The position numbers and the translations under genes were made by a program. From M55B118 sp041694275 (GTDB lineage Bacteria > Bacillota_I > Bacilli_A > Izemoplasmatales > Izemoplasmataceae): a DNA stretch of 31,262 nucleotides. Within the stretch, counting starts at the first letter, position 1, and every line of letters begins with the position of its first letter. Below, in pieces: positions 7,347-15,015 of the stretch. Under the pieces are notes generated by a model. The model ran no database searches and had not been told where the DNA came from. It saw only the letters and a list, made by a program, of their open reading frames with translations. Location: NCBI GenBank assembly GCA_041694275.1, contig JASMTQ010000076.1, positions 1 to 31,262 on the forward strand. Direction: 5' to 3'.

Positions 7347-7371
7347 GGCATGGCTCCTTGTCTAAAATGTC

Positions 7372-7396
7372 AAAAAAATAGCATCCGAGTCGGATG
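7372..7396 (-). terminator. Terminator-like hairpin in the antiporter leader
   Basis: Minus strand: CATCCG-ACT-CGGATG (7396-7382), then CTA and seven T residues (7378-7372). It lies between the predicted start near 7403 and the ATG at 7346, so it could attenuate transcription of the antiporter-secG unit. The stem is short (6 bp). Confidence 0.5.
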
Positions 7397-7409
7397 GATT
7401 TCTAGAAGC

Positions 7410-7418
7410 ATTATACCA
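7410..7418 (-). promoter_or_regulatory. Extended -10 promoter of antiporter-secG
   Basis: TGG followed by TATAAT (7415-7410) on the minus strand. No good -35 is visible at 17 bp, which is tolerated with an extended -10. Confidence 0.55.
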
Positions 7419-7447
7419 CAAAAGAAGGATTAGTGGAAACAATGCAT

Positions 7448-7477
7448 AAAAAAATCCCGCAGGGTTTTCCTGCGGGA
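7448..7477 (-). terminator. Terminator of gpmI-eno
   Basis: 9-bp stem TCCCGCAGG/CCTGCGGGA with a 5-nt loop and seven T residues (7454-7448), starting 10 nt after the eno stop. Confidence 0.9.
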
Positions 7478-7486
7478 AATAAATGG

Positions 7487-8776
7487 TTATTTAAGGTTGT
7501 AAAATGACCCTTTGCCACGATAAACGGCAGTTTCACCGAGTTCGTCTTCAATGCGAAGTAGCTGGTTGTATTTGGCAATGCGGTCGGTTCTTGAAAGTGA
7601 ACCGGTTTTGATCTGACCCGCATTGGTCGCAACCGCGATGTCGGCGATGGTTGAATCTTCGGTTTCACCGCTACGGTGTGAAATCACTGCGGTGTAGCCG
7701 GCTTTTTTAGCCATTTCAACGGCTTCGAAGGTTTCAGTCAAGCTACCGATCTGGTTGACTTTGACGAGGATTGAGTTGGCAACGCCGTTGTCGATCGCTC
7801 TTTGAAGTTTTTCAGTATTGGTTACGAGAAGATCGTCTCCAACGAGCTGAATTTTTCCACCAAGTTTTTCAGTTAGGACTTTCCAGCCTTCCCAGTCGTT
7901 TTCATCAAGGCCGTCCTCGATAGAGATGATTGGGTATTTTTCGATGAGTTCGCCATAAAAATCACTGAGTTCTGTGGCGGTCATTTCCTTGCCTTCACCG
8001 GCGAGGTCGTAGACTTTCTTCTCTGCGTTGTAGAATTCGCTTGATGCGACGTCCATCGCGAGTTGTACATCTTCGCCAGGTTTGTAGCCGGCGTTCTTGA
8101 TGGATTCGATGATGACTTCAAGCGCTTCTTCATTGGATTTCAGGTTCGGTGCGAATCCGCCTTCGTCTCCAACTGCGGTGTTGTAGCCGCGGTCTTTGAG
8201 AACGGCTTTTAGCGCGTGGAAGACTTCAGCGCCTACGCGAAGGGCTTCTTTGAATGTTGGTGCGCCTACAGGCATGATCATGAATTCCTGGAAGTCGACG
8301 TTGTTGTCGGCGTGTGATCCACCGTTTAAGATGTTCATCATTGGAGTTGGTAGATCTTTGGCTGCAAATCCACCGAGGTATTGATAAAGTGGCTGACCTG
8401 TGAATTCAGCGGCTGCGCGGGCAACGGCCATGGAAACACCGAGGATTGCGTTCGCACCGAGTTTCCCTTTGTTAGGGGTTCCATCAAGTGCAATCATCGC
8501 ACGGTCGATGGCGACTTGTTCGGTCACGTCGAATCCGACGATTTCAGGTGCGATGACTTCGTTGACGTTTTTAACGGCTTTGGTCACACCTTTTCCAAGA
8601 TAACGGTCTTTGTCTCCGTCTCTTAGTTCGACGGCTTCATGTTCTCCTGTTGAGGCTCCGCTTGGAACGAGTGCGCGTCCAAAGGCACCTGAGTCTGTAA
8701 GAACTTCCACTTCTACTGTGGGGTTCCCTCTTGAATCGAGTACTTCTCTAGCGTAAACATCGCTAATGTAAGGCAT
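7487..8776 (-). CDS. eno: Enolase
   Basis: Interconverts 2-phosphoglycerate and phosphoenolpyruvate with Mg2+. The 429-residue length is standard. Signatures are GNPTVEVEV and PSGASTGEHEA at the N-terminus, the catalytic Glu region VGDEGGFAPN, metal ligands in SIEDGLDENDW and VGDDLLVTN, the catalytic Lys in LVKVNQIGSLTE, and SHRSGETEDSTIAD. AAAGGAGA lies 9 nt before the ATG. It follows gpmI by 31 bp on the same strand, so the two consecutive lower-glycolysis steps are co-expressed and end at a strong terminator. Confidence 0.98.
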   Translation of the reverse strand: MPYISDVYAREVLDSRGNPTVEVEVLTDSGAFGRALVPSGASTGEHEAVELRDGDKDRYLGKGVTKAVKNVNEVIAPEIVGFDVTEQVAIDRAMIALDGTPNKGKLGANAILGVSMAVARAAAEFTGQPLYQYLGGFAAKDLPTPMMNILNGGSHADNNVDFQEFMIMPVGAPTFKEALRVGAEVFHALKAVLKDRGYNTAVGDEGGFAPNLKSNEEALEVIIESIKNAGYKPGEDVQLAMDVASSEFYNAEKKVYDLAGEGKEMTATELSDFYGELIEKYPIISIEDGLDENDWEGWKVLTEKLGGKIQLVGDDLLVTNTEKLQRAIDNGVANSILVKVNQIGSLTETFEAVEMAKKAGYTAVISHRSGETEDSTIADIAVATNAGQIKTGSLSRTDRIAKYNQLLRIEDELGETAVYRGKGSFYNLK

Positions 8777-8807
8777 AGTCTATTCTCTCCTTTAAAATAA
8801 TGTTGAT

Positions 8808-10328
8808 TTATTTTTTCTTGGCAATCAAGGATTGCCCTGTCATGGATGCTGGTTGGTCAATGCCGAGATACTCAAGCATTGTGGGAATCAAGTCCCCAAG
8901 AATTCCGCCTTCGCGGATTTCAATGTCCTTGTCCGTAATGATGAGTGGCACAAGGCTTGTGGTATGCGAAGTCTGCACGCCACCTATGTCGTCAATCATT
9001 TTCTCAGCGTTTCCGTGGTCGGCCGTCACGAGTGCGACGCCGCCCATTTCAACGACTTTGTCAACAACTTTACCGGTGCATTCATCGGTGACTTCGACGG
9101 CTTTTTTCGCAGCTTGAATGTCGCCGGTGTGACCGACCATATCGCCGTTTGCGAAGTTCAAAATGACCGTGTCAAGTTCCCCTTTGTCAAGTTCTGCGAG
9201 CACTTTGTCCGTGACTTCATAGGCGCTCATTTCAGGTTGCATGTCGTAGGTCGCCACTTTCGGTGAAGGGACCATGATTCTTTTGGATCCTTCGATTTCG
9301 CGGTCTTTTCCGCCATCAAAGAAGAACGTGACATGGGCGTATTTTTCAGTTTCCGCAATACGAAGCTGCTTGAGCCCTTCACGGCTGATGATGTCGCCAT
9401 ACATGTCGTCAAGTTTCTGAGGTCCGAAGGCCACAGAGCCTTTCACGTTTTCACTGTAGTGCATGGTTTGTACGAAGTGAAGATCCTTGAATGTCTTGGC
9501 ATTGTCAAGGTCAGTTTTCTCAGGGTTTGTGAGTGCTGTAGAAATCTGTATGGCACGGTCTGGTCTGAAGTTCATGAAGACGATGGAATCTCCGTCTTCC
9601 ACAATGCCTTTGCTGTCGACACTGAACGGGATAACGAACTCATCCTGGACGCCTTCTTCGTAAGAAGCTTTGACGCCTTCTACGGCTGAAGAGGCCTGTT
9701 TACCCTTGGCTTCTGTCAGAATGTCGTAGGCCTTCCTGATGCGTTCCCACCGTTTGTCGCGGTCCATCGCATAGTAGCGTCCGTGGACGCTTGCGATTGT
9801 TCCTACACCGATTTCATCCATGTAGGCTTCGAGTTCTTCAATATAGGTCACGGCGCTCTCAGGCGGTACATCGCGTCCATCGAGGAACGCATGAACATAG
9901 ACCTTGTCGATGCCTTCGGTTTTGGCAAAATCGAGCATGCCTTTGAAATGCGTGATGTGCGAGTGCACTCCGCCATCACTGAGAAGTCCCATGATGTGCA
10001 GTTTGGACCCTTGTTCCTTAACGTGTGTGAGGGCGTCTTTATACGCTTCATTTTCCTGGAAGCTACCATCTTTGATGGCTTTGTTTATGCGTGTCAATGA
10101 TTGATAAACCACGCGTCCGGCACCGATGTTCATGTGCCCGACTTCACTATTCCCCATTTGGCCTTCAGGAAGGCCTACAGCCTCACCGCTTGCGCGCAGT
10201 GAACTGGTTGGGTACTCTTTCATGAGTCGATCCAGATTGGGGGTATCGGCAAGACTTACTGCATTGCCCTTGCCTTCTTCTTCTAATCCCACTCCATCCA
10301 TGATAACTAGGACAGCTGGTCTTTTCAT
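8808..10328 (-). CDS. gpmI: 2,3-bisphosphoglycerate-independent phosphoglycerate mutase
   Basis: Mn2+-dependent mutase that interconverts 3- and 2-phosphoglycerate. With the ATG at 10328 it is 506 residues, the normal length. It carries metal-binding Asp11 in VIMDGVG, the phosphorylated Ser61 in MGNSEVGHMNIGAGR, the DGRDVPP motif, and the C-terminal alkaline-phosphatase-fold ligands NFANGDMVGHTG and TADHGNAE. The start is set at ATG 10328, because AGGAGTG lies 6 nt upstream; the in-frame TTG at 10346 lacks a ribosome site. It is the first gene of gpmI-eno, transcribed away from the GH13 gene across a region with a cre box. Confidence 0.97.
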   Translation of the reverse strand: MKRPAVLVIMDGVGLEEEGKGNAVSLADTPNLDRLMKEYPTSSLRASGEAVGLPEGQMGNSEVGHMNIGAGRVVYQSLTRINKAIKDGSFQENEAYKDALTHVKEQGSKLHIMGLLSDGGVHSHITHFKGMLDFAKTEGIDKVYVHAFLDGRDVPPESAVTYIEELEAYMDEIGVGTIASVHGRYYAMDRDKRWERIRKAYDILTEAKGKQASSAVEGVKASYEEGVQDEFVIPFSVDSKGIVEDGDSIVFMNFRPDRAIQISTALTNPEKTDLDNAKTFKDLHFVQTMHYSENVKGSVAFGPQKLDDMYGDIISREGLKQLRIAETEKYAHVTFFFDGGKDREIEGSKRIMVPSPKVATYDMQPEMSAYEVTDKVLAELDKGELDTVILNFANGDMVGHTGDIQAAKKAVEVTDECTGKVVDKVVEMGGVALVTADHGNAEKMIDDIGGVQTSHTTSLVPLIITDKDIEIREGGILGDLIPTMLEYLGIDQPASMTGQSLIAKKK

Positions 10329-10350
10329 ATGTATCACTCCTATCAAATAA

Positions 10351-10356
10351 ATTATA
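10351..10356 (-). promoter_or_regulatory. -10 box of the gpmI-eno promoter
   Basis: Perfect TATAAT on the minus strand, 23-28 nt before the gpmI ATG. The -35 at 17 bp (TGTTAA) is poor, which would fit a promoter needing an activator at the cre box about 40 bp upstream. Confidence 0.55.
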
Positions 10357-10394
10357 ACAACTTTAAAGGGCGTTTAACAGTAAAAAGCCATAAT

Positions 10395-10408
10395 CGTAAG
10401 CGTTTACT
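10395..10408. promoter_or_regulatory. cre box (CcpA site) in the divergent region
   Basis: CGTAAGCGTTTACT matches the cre consensus TGWAARCGYTWNCW at 13 of 14 positions. It lies between the divergent gpmI and GH13 promoters, upstream of both -10 boxes. Cre boxes upstream of promoters often activate. No ccpA gene is in the window. Confidence 0.7.
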
Positions 10409-10439
10409 TGTCTCAAGGGCTTAAAACGTTGTTTTACCA

Positions 10440-10468
10440 TTTCAAAATGCACGCAAGTTTTGTATAAT
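10440..10468 (+). promoter_or_regulatory. Promoter of the GH13 gene
   Basis: Perfect TATAAT at 10463-10468, with a weak -35 (TTTCAA, 10440-10445) at 17 bp. The AAAGGA ribosome site follows at 10478-10483. Confidence 0.55.
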
Positions 10469-10491
10469 GGATTAAAGAAAGGATGAGTGAC

Positions 10492-12510
10492 ATGCTAAAG
10501 AAAATCAACAGACACCTCAAAAGCAAAATCGGTAAAACAACGCCCAATTACAGCATTCCGGATTTATGGACGGAATCTATAAGTGATAAAGACTTATTGA
10601 CCTACACGAACGAGGGAGAAGCCCTGGTTGACCCTTACGCGTTTTATAGCGCGCTGATTGAAACAAACTACATTGACAGCGAATTCAAGACCGCAACCCC
10701 GATCTCCAAGCGTAAAAAGCACTACGAAGTTGGTGGGGACTGGCTCAAGGAAAGCGTCATCTATTCTTCCATGGTCCGCACGAGCGGAGCCTGGGACAAT
10801 GACCGTAACGGACAGCTTGATGATAAGAACGCCTTCGGGTTCAAAGAAACAGGTACCTTCCTGAAAATGATGGCCCTTCTTCCCACGCTTAAACGCATGG
10901 GTATCGATACGGTTTATATGCTTCCAATCATGCATTATTCCAAGAAACACAAAAAAGGCGACCTCGGAAGCCCTTATGGCGTCAATGACTTCTTCAAGCT
11001 TGATGATGCCCTAAAAGACGACCTATTAAGTGACGCGTTCACCGTAGAAGATGAATTCAAGGCTTTCGTTGATGCGGCTCATACGCTTGGACTCCGCGTC
11101 GTCATCGACATCATCCCAAGAACAAACGGCATCGATAGCGACCTCATTCGCGAGCATCCAGACTGGTTTTACTGGATCAAGGCGAGTGAGAAAAAGCACT
11201 ACAAAACCCCGTGGGTTTCTGCGTTCAAGGAAGCGAAAGCGCCAATCCCCAAACGCATGGAAACCGTGTACAATGACGAAGACGTCAAAAGACACATTGA
11301 CATGTTCGAGTACAACCCGAAAGAACAAAACCCTGAACTCTTTGAAAAAATCAAGGACAGCGACGACATCCTGGATGCGATCGCCGAGAACTTTGATCTT
11401 ACCACCGCTCCCGCTTTCAGCGACAACATCAACGACCCTCAACCTCCATGGAGTGACGTGACGTTCTTCAGAATGTATCTCGATCACCCAAAAGAGACCA
11501 GGAAATATCTTGATACCACAAATAGACCCCCATACATGCTATATGACACCATCAAGTCCAACCTCTACGAAGGGGACATCCCGAACGAAGACCTATGGAA
11601 AGTCCTTGAAGACGTCGTGCCGTATTTCCAAAGAAACTACGGCATCGACGGCGCAAGAATCGACATGGGCCACGCCCTTCCAAGACCCCTGCTTGATAGA
11701 ATCATCGGTAAAGCGAGAAAACAGGATCCCGATTTTGGATTCATCGCCGAAGAACTCGACATGGACTTTGCGATGGACGCCCGTGAAAAAGGCTACAACA
11801 TCATCGTCGGTAACGGCTTCATGATGCAACACAGAGTTTTCGAAGGCAAAGCGCAGAAATTCTACCGTGAAGCGAAGGATCTCTACGCACCGATCCTCGC
11901 CGCAAGCGAAACCCATGATACGCCGCGTATTGCCTCAAGACACGGAGGCAGACGCCTGTCTGTCGCCCTCACTTCCTTAAACCTCTTCATGCCTAGGGGG
12001 GTCCCCTTCATCAACGCCGGGCAGGAAGTCTTTGAAGTTCAACCGATGAACCTCGGACTGGACGCGACTGAAGCGGATCGCAAGCATCTCAGTCTTCATG
12101 ATCCATACTACAACAAACTCGCGCTTTTCGACCCATACGAACTTCACTACACGGAAATCGGCAGACACGTCATTCCCGCGTCCATGCATACCCTCATGCC
12201 CTTGAGAAAAAAATGGCTGGATAAAATCATTCCAGGTGATGACGTCACCGTCATCGAAGAAGGCGTCACGTTTATTGGCTACATCTACAAAAAAGGCAGT
12301 AAACGTCTGATTGTCCTCGCCAACTTGAACCCTGATTTCCATTTCGAAAGCATCATGGAAAAACCGAAGGATCTATACGGGCTCGACCTCACAAAAACCA
12401 CCCTTCTTTATTCAACCCATTTCCAGGGCAAACCATTGAGTCTGCAAGGTGAAAGTGGCCGCATGCACGTGTGGCTCGATGCCAACGAAGTAAGAATCTA
12501 TGAACTCTAA
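10492..12510 (+). CDS. GH13 (alpha-amylase-family) glucan enzyme, specificity unknown
   Basis: Cytoplasmic (no signal peptide) 672-residue GH13 enzyme. Conserved region II, GARIDMGH, gives the nucleophile Asp391 with Arg389; region III, FIAEELD, gives the acid/base Glu420; region IV, SETHDTPR, gives His475-Asp476. Region I is atypical: DIIPRTN replaces the usual DxVxNH, and EHPDWF follows it, a feature also seen in GlgE-type maltosyltransferases. All catalytic residues are present, so it should be active on alpha-glucans or transfer glucosyl units, in line with glgA, glgP and pgm elsewhere in the window. The start is ATG 10492 (AAAGGA 8 nt upstream); the ATG at 10483 overlaps that ribosome site. 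It overlaps the next gene by 11 bp. Confidence 0.85.
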   Translation: MLKKINRHLKSKIGKTTPNYSIPDLWTESISDKDLLTYTNEGEALVDPYAFYSALIETNYIDSEFKTATPISKRKKHYEVGGDWLKESVIYSSMVRTSGAWDNDRNGQLDDKNAFGFKETGTFLKMMALLPTLKRMGIDTVYMLPIMHYSKKHKKGDLGSPYGVNDFFKLDDALKDDLLSDAFTVEDEFKAFVDAAHTLGLRVVIDIIPRTNGIDSDLIREHPDWFYWIKASEKKHYKTPWVSAFKEAKAPIPKRMETVYNDEDVKRHIDMFEYNPKEQNPELFEKIKDSDDILDAIAENFDLTTAPAFSDNINDPQPPWSDVTFFRMYLDHPKETRKYLDTTNRPPYMLYDTIKSNLYEGDIPNEDLWKVLEDVVPYFQRNYGIDGARIDMGHALPRPLLDRIIGKARKQDPDFGFIAEELDMDFAMDAREKGYNIIVGNGFMMQHRVFEGKAQKFYREAKDLYAPILAASETHDTPRIASRHGGRRLSVALTSLNLFMPRGVPFINAGQEVFEVQPMNLGLDATEADRKHLSLHDPYYNKLALFDPYELHYTEIGRHVIPASMHTLMPLRKKWLDKIIPGDDVTVIEEGVTFIGYIYKKGSKRLIVLANLNPDFHFESIMEKPKDLYGLDLTKTTLLYSTHFQGKPLSLQGESGRMHVWLDANEVRIYEL

Positions 12511-13027
12511 GACCGTTGTCCTAAACGGCTCACCAAACCAAAAAAGCCTTTCGATGAGACTCGCTCGTGAACTGCTCGATTCAAGTAAAGCCAGAATCTA
12601 TTCCGCCTACGACATGCACGCGCGCGCCTGCACGGACTGCAAACGTTGCATGAGAAAGCCAGGGTGCATCTTCGATACAGACGACGCCTCCCGGTTAATA
12701 AACGCATTGAAAGACGCAGACACCCTGATCGTAGTCTCACCCATTCATTTTGGGAGCCTTTCAAGTGAGACCATGCGTATTCTTTCAAGACTTCAGACCC
12801 TTTATAACGGGAAGCATACGCGCAAAGATAGTGTCACCACTTTGAAAACCCTAAAAATGATTACCACCGCAGGGGCAAACAACGAAAGAATGTTTGAAGG
12901 GGCTAAACTCACCTTCAACATTTTAAAAAGACTCTTTGAAGCTGAGAATGCCGAGTTCATCACACTTGGAAACACAGATAAGCTTCAAGGCGAAACGTCC
13001 CTTGCGCCTTATGCATCAATTGATTAA
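12500..13027 (+). CDS. Flavodoxin-fold NAD(P)H/FMN reductase-like protein with Cys cluster
   Basis: A 175-residue flavoprotein of the NADPH-dependent FMN reductase/iron-sulfur flavoprotein group. The phosphate loop LNGSPNQKSLS (8-18) binds FMN, and SPIHFGSLS (about 80-88) is the second flavin loop. Cys44, Cys47, Cys50 and Cys56 (CTDCKRCMRKPGC) match the compact cysteine motif that carries a [4Fe-4S] cluster in Isf-type proteins. It probably reduces flavin or a quinone, or passes electrons. The ATG lies inside the end of the GH13 gene (11-bp overlap), so translation is coupled, although no metabolic link to glucans is obvious. A bidirectional terminator follows. Confidence 0.8.
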   Translation: MNSKTVVLNGSPNQKSLSMRLARELLDSSKARIYSAYDMHARACTDCKRCMRKPGCIFDTDDASRLINALKDADTLIVVSPIHFGSLSSETMRILSRLQTLYNGKHTRKDSVTTLKTLKMITTAGANNERMFEGAKLTFNILKRLFEAENAEFITLGNTDKLQGETSLAPYASID

Positions 13028-13036
13028 TTTAAAAAT

Positions 13037-13063
13037 GGCACCTCCCTGGATTTGGGAGGTGCC
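13037..13063. terminator. Bidirectional terminator
   Basis: 10-bp stem GGCACCTCCC/GGGAGGTGCC with a 7-nt loop. The plus side continues GTTTTAG and the minus side ATTTTTAAATT, so it can end both the flavoprotein and the convergent GNAT transcripts. Confidence 0.85.
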
Positions 13064-13077
13064 GTTTTAGTTTGAAA

Positions 13078-13542
13078 TCAAAGTAGTCGTTCCATGCGTA
13101 CAAACTCGAAAACATCCCCATTCGTTGTTTGCATGAACGACTCTTTTTCCTTGAATCCGAGATTCTTGTAAGCTTTGATGGCACGTTTATTGAACGTGGC
13201 GACTGAGAGACTTAACGTGTCATAATCATAATGGGCTTTGATGTGGGCAAGAATGGTTTGCAGAAAAGATTTGCTATACCCTTGTCCTGTCAGATCCGGA
13301 TGCATACCCAGACCCAGAACACCAGTCTTCTCCTTTTTTTCATCCACACTGAAAAACCCTACGAGTCTTTGTGATGCATGAAGGGAATAGGCATTGTTTT
13401 TGCGTTGCTTGGGGTCAATGAACATCGCAAGGTCTTCTTCATCCGCTTCCATATCATAAAAATCATAAGGAGGTGTATAATGCCATTCATAGGCGATTGT
13501 CAAAGCCTCACGCTGCGTTAATTTCCTGATGGTATAGTTCAT
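13078..13542 (-). CDS. GNAT-family N-acetyltransferase
   Basis: A 154-residue acetyl-CoA-dependent acetyltransferase of unknown substrate. Motif A is LGLGMHPDLTGQGYSKSFL, with the acetyl-CoA pyrophosphate loop near TGQGYS; motif B is NKRAIKAYKNLGFKEKE. The start is ATG 13542, because GAGGTG lies 6 nt upstream and the in-frame GTG at 13551 overlaps that site. It is a single gene with its own extended -10 promoter, ending at the shared bidirectional terminator. The acceptor could be a small molecule, a peptide or an rRNA-protein N-terminus; nothing in the context decides. Confidence 0.88.
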   Translation of the reverse strand: MNYTIRKLTQREALTIAYEWHYTPPYDFYDMEADEEDLAMFIDPKQRKNNAYSLHASQRLVGFFSVDEKKEKTGVLGLGMHPDLTGQGYSKSFLQTILAHIKAHYDYDTLSLSVATFNKRAIKAYKNLGFKEKESFMQTTNGDVFEFVRMERLL

Positions 13543-13560
13543 GGGTTTCACCTCGAAACC

Positions 13561-13569
13561 ATTGTACCA
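13561..13569 (-). promoter_or_regulatory. Extended -10 promoter of the GNAT gene
   Basis: TGG-TACAAT (13569-13561) on the minus strand, just past the T-tail of the folT terminator. Confidence 0.5.
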
Positions 13570-13585
13570 CAGTCCTGTCTTAAAG

Positions 13586-13614
13586 AAAAAAACGCCAAAG
13601 GATGACCTTTAGCG
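13586..13614 (-). terminator. Terminator of folT
   Basis: Stem CGCTAAAGG/CCTTTGGCG (9 bp, one G-U), loop TCAT, seven T residues (13592-13586). The 5' arm contains the folT TAA stop. Confidence 0.85.
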
Positions 13615-14136
13615 TTTGTCATGGGCGAATATGAGATGATAAGAAGGTTTTATAGCCTTCTCATAAATGAAGTAAATGACCGGAATCTGAATCGGCCATT
13701 TGATGACCATGATGATGAGTCTGGCAGGAACTTGTGCGAGCATGCCAGCGCCTGATAGTATGTAAAGCTGAATTGAATTCAAGGTGAATGTGATGAGACT
13801 CACCCCAATTACGGTGAACGCAAGCTTGGTCAGAGTTACTTTTCTTTTAAAGAAAAGAAGCCCCGGGATTACGCCCCAAAGAATGGCGGAAAGCGTGAAG
13901 AAATTGAACGTGAACGCCATAGGATGCACCATCACATACGTCCAGTCCACCGCAAAGCCTGCGACCCCTGCGAGGAATGGACCAAGCACCATTCCACCTA
14001 TGAAAAGCGGGATTTCATAAAACGAAATTCTCAGTTCATACGTGGTGAAGCTGAGGAATATCTTGAGTACGATGCTCATGGACGCAAGCAGTCCTGCTAG
14101 AATGAGATTTCTAAGATGATTGTGATCTTTGGACAT
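13609..14136 (-). CDS. folT: ECF transporter substrate-binding (S) component, folate type
   Basis: A 175-residue, six-helix S component of an energy-coupling-factor importer. LRNLILAGLLASMSIVLKIFL, ELRISFYEIPLFIGGMVLGPFLAG and the acidic/aromatic VDWTYVMVHP are the family pattern. The AxxxA-type face of helix 1 would dock on EcfT. Folate specificity is inferred from FolT-like sequence and from the THF riboswitch in its leader (14193-14287). The shared EcfA/A'/T module is not in the window. AGGAGG lies 8 nt before the ATG and is held inside a hairpin. It is a single gene with its own terminator. Confidence 0.88.
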   Translation of the reverse strand: MSKDHNHLRNLILAGLLASMSIVLKIFLSFTTYELRISFYEIPLFIGGMVLGPFLAGVAGFAVDWTYVMVHPMAFTFNFFTLSAILWGVIPGLLFFKRKVTLTKLAFTVIGVSLITFTLNSIQLYILSGAGMLAQVPARLIIMVIKWPIQIPVIYFIYEKAIKPSYHLIFAHDKR

Positions 14137-14138
14137 TG

Positions 14139-14166
14139 AAAAAACCTCCTAAATGGTTTAAGAGGT
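14139..14166 (-). promoter_or_regulatory. Riboswitch expression platform: SD-sequestering terminator hairpin
   Basis: Minus strand: ACCTCTTAAA (14166-14157), loop CCA, TTTAGGAGGT (14153-14144), a continuous 10-bp stem with one G-U, followed by T residues to 14139. The stem buries the folT Shine-Dalgarno AGGAGG (14150-14145) and also has the form of an intrinsic terminator. A weaker 6-bp hairpin with five T residues lies just upstream (14191-14171) and may be an alternative. Confidence 0.75.
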
Positions 14167-14192
14167 CCACAAAAATTACTTATTAAAGTAAG

Positions 14193-14287
14193 ATCAGCGG
14201 ACGCACCATCTTCACCGCCACATAATGTGTTCGTTTACACCCGACATCCCATGGTGTAACACTTGACGCAAAGATGATTACTCTGAT
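14193..14287 (-). ncRNA. Tetrahydrofolate (THF) riboswitch
   Basis: The leader of folT matches the THF riboswitch layout. P1 is ATCAG (14287-14283) with CTGAT (14197-14193). P2 is the 8-bp ATCATCTT/AAGATGGT. The conserved internal segments CAAGTGTTACACC, GGGATGTCGGGTGTAA and GGCGGTGAAGATGG..GCGTCCGCT appear in order. In known members THF binding lowers expression of folT. The P1 3' strand is followed by two hairpins before the start codon. Confidence 0.92.
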
Positions 14288-14293
14288 GCATTC

Positions 14294-14321
14294 ATTGTAT
14301 CAAAAAAAGTCCGATTTACAA
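14294..14321 (-). promoter_or_regulatory. Promoter of the THF riboswitch-folT transcript
   Basis: TTGTAA (14321-14316), 16-bp spacer, TACAAT (14299-14294), followed a few bases later by the riboswitch P1 strand. It begins just past the ung stop codon (14325). Confidence 0.7.
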
Positions 14322-14324
14322 GTA

Positions 14325-14975
14325 CTATACTTTAAATGAAACAGGGGGTCTTCCGTTTTCTTTTAAAAATCTATTTGCCTTTGAAAAATGCCGACATCCA
14401 AAGAAGCCCCTGTATGCGGACAAGGGCGAAGGGTGGGGGGCTTTCAGCGTGAGATGGGTGTTTTCATCAATAAGCATGGCCTTGCCTTGTGCGTGTCTAC
14501 CCCAAAGGAGAAACACCTTCGGTTTTTTATCTTCGCTCAGTTTCTTGATGACTTCACCGGTAAACCAGTCCCAGTCAATATGTCTGTGTGATCCAGGTTT
14601 TCCTTCCTGTACGCTCATCGTGGTATTGAGAAGCATGACACCTTCTTTTGCAAGGTTTGTAAGATCGCCGTGCTCAGGGATAGGCACGTTCAAGTCATCA
14701 TGCATTTCCTTGTAAATGTTTTTAAGAGAGGGTGGAATCTTTACATCCCTGTTCACACTGAACGCGAGTCCGTTTGCCTGAGCCGGCCCGTGGTATGGGT
14801 CCTGCCCGAGAATGACGATTTTCACGTTGTCGAAATCCGTGACTTCAAACACCTTGAAAAGATCATGAATAGGCGGGTACACAGTATGATTGTTGTATTC
14901 ATGGGTGATCTGTTTCAAAAGTGTCTTGAATGTTTCCTGCTCTTTGATGTCATGAAGTGCTTCTTTCCAAGTCAC
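14325..14975 (-). CDS. ung: Uracil-DNA glycosylase, family 1
   Basis: Removes uracil from DNA as the first step of base-excision repair. At 216 residues it is typical of family 1, with the water-activating loop GQDPYHGPAQANGLAFSV (Asp59), the PPSLKNIYKE segment, LLNTTMSVQEGKPGSH, WGRHAQGK and the DNA-intercalating loop HPSPLSAYRGFFG (His181). The start codon is GTG at 14975, preceded by AGGAGGG six bases upstream. No promoter was found in the 40-bp gap after the ATPase gene, so the two may be co-transcribed. It ends in TAG. Confidence 0.96.
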   Translation of the reverse strand: MTWKEALHDIKEQETFKTLLKQITHEYNNHTVYPPIHDLFKVFEVTDFDNVKIVILGQDPYHGPAQANGLAFSVNRDVKIPPSLKNIYKEMHDDLNVPIPEHGDLTNLAKEGVMLLNTTMSVQEGKPGSHRHIDWDWFTGEVIKKLSEDKKPKVFLLWGRHAQGKAMLIDENTHLTLKAPHPSPLSAYRGFFGCRHFSKANRFLKENGRPPVSFKV

Positions 14976-15015
14976 ATAATCCCTCCTGTGGACGATTGGT
15001 TTAGCAGTGCTAAAA

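Noticed and set aside
8808..10346. Long plus-strand frames opposite gpmI, eno, rnr, ppdK and glgP
   Set aside because: They are antisense shadows with no ribosome sites or recognisable motifs, opposite genes with complete catalytic signatures.
10483..10491. ATG at 10483 as start of the GH13 gene
   Set aside because: It touches the AAAGGA ribosome site; the ATG at 10492 has proper spacing.
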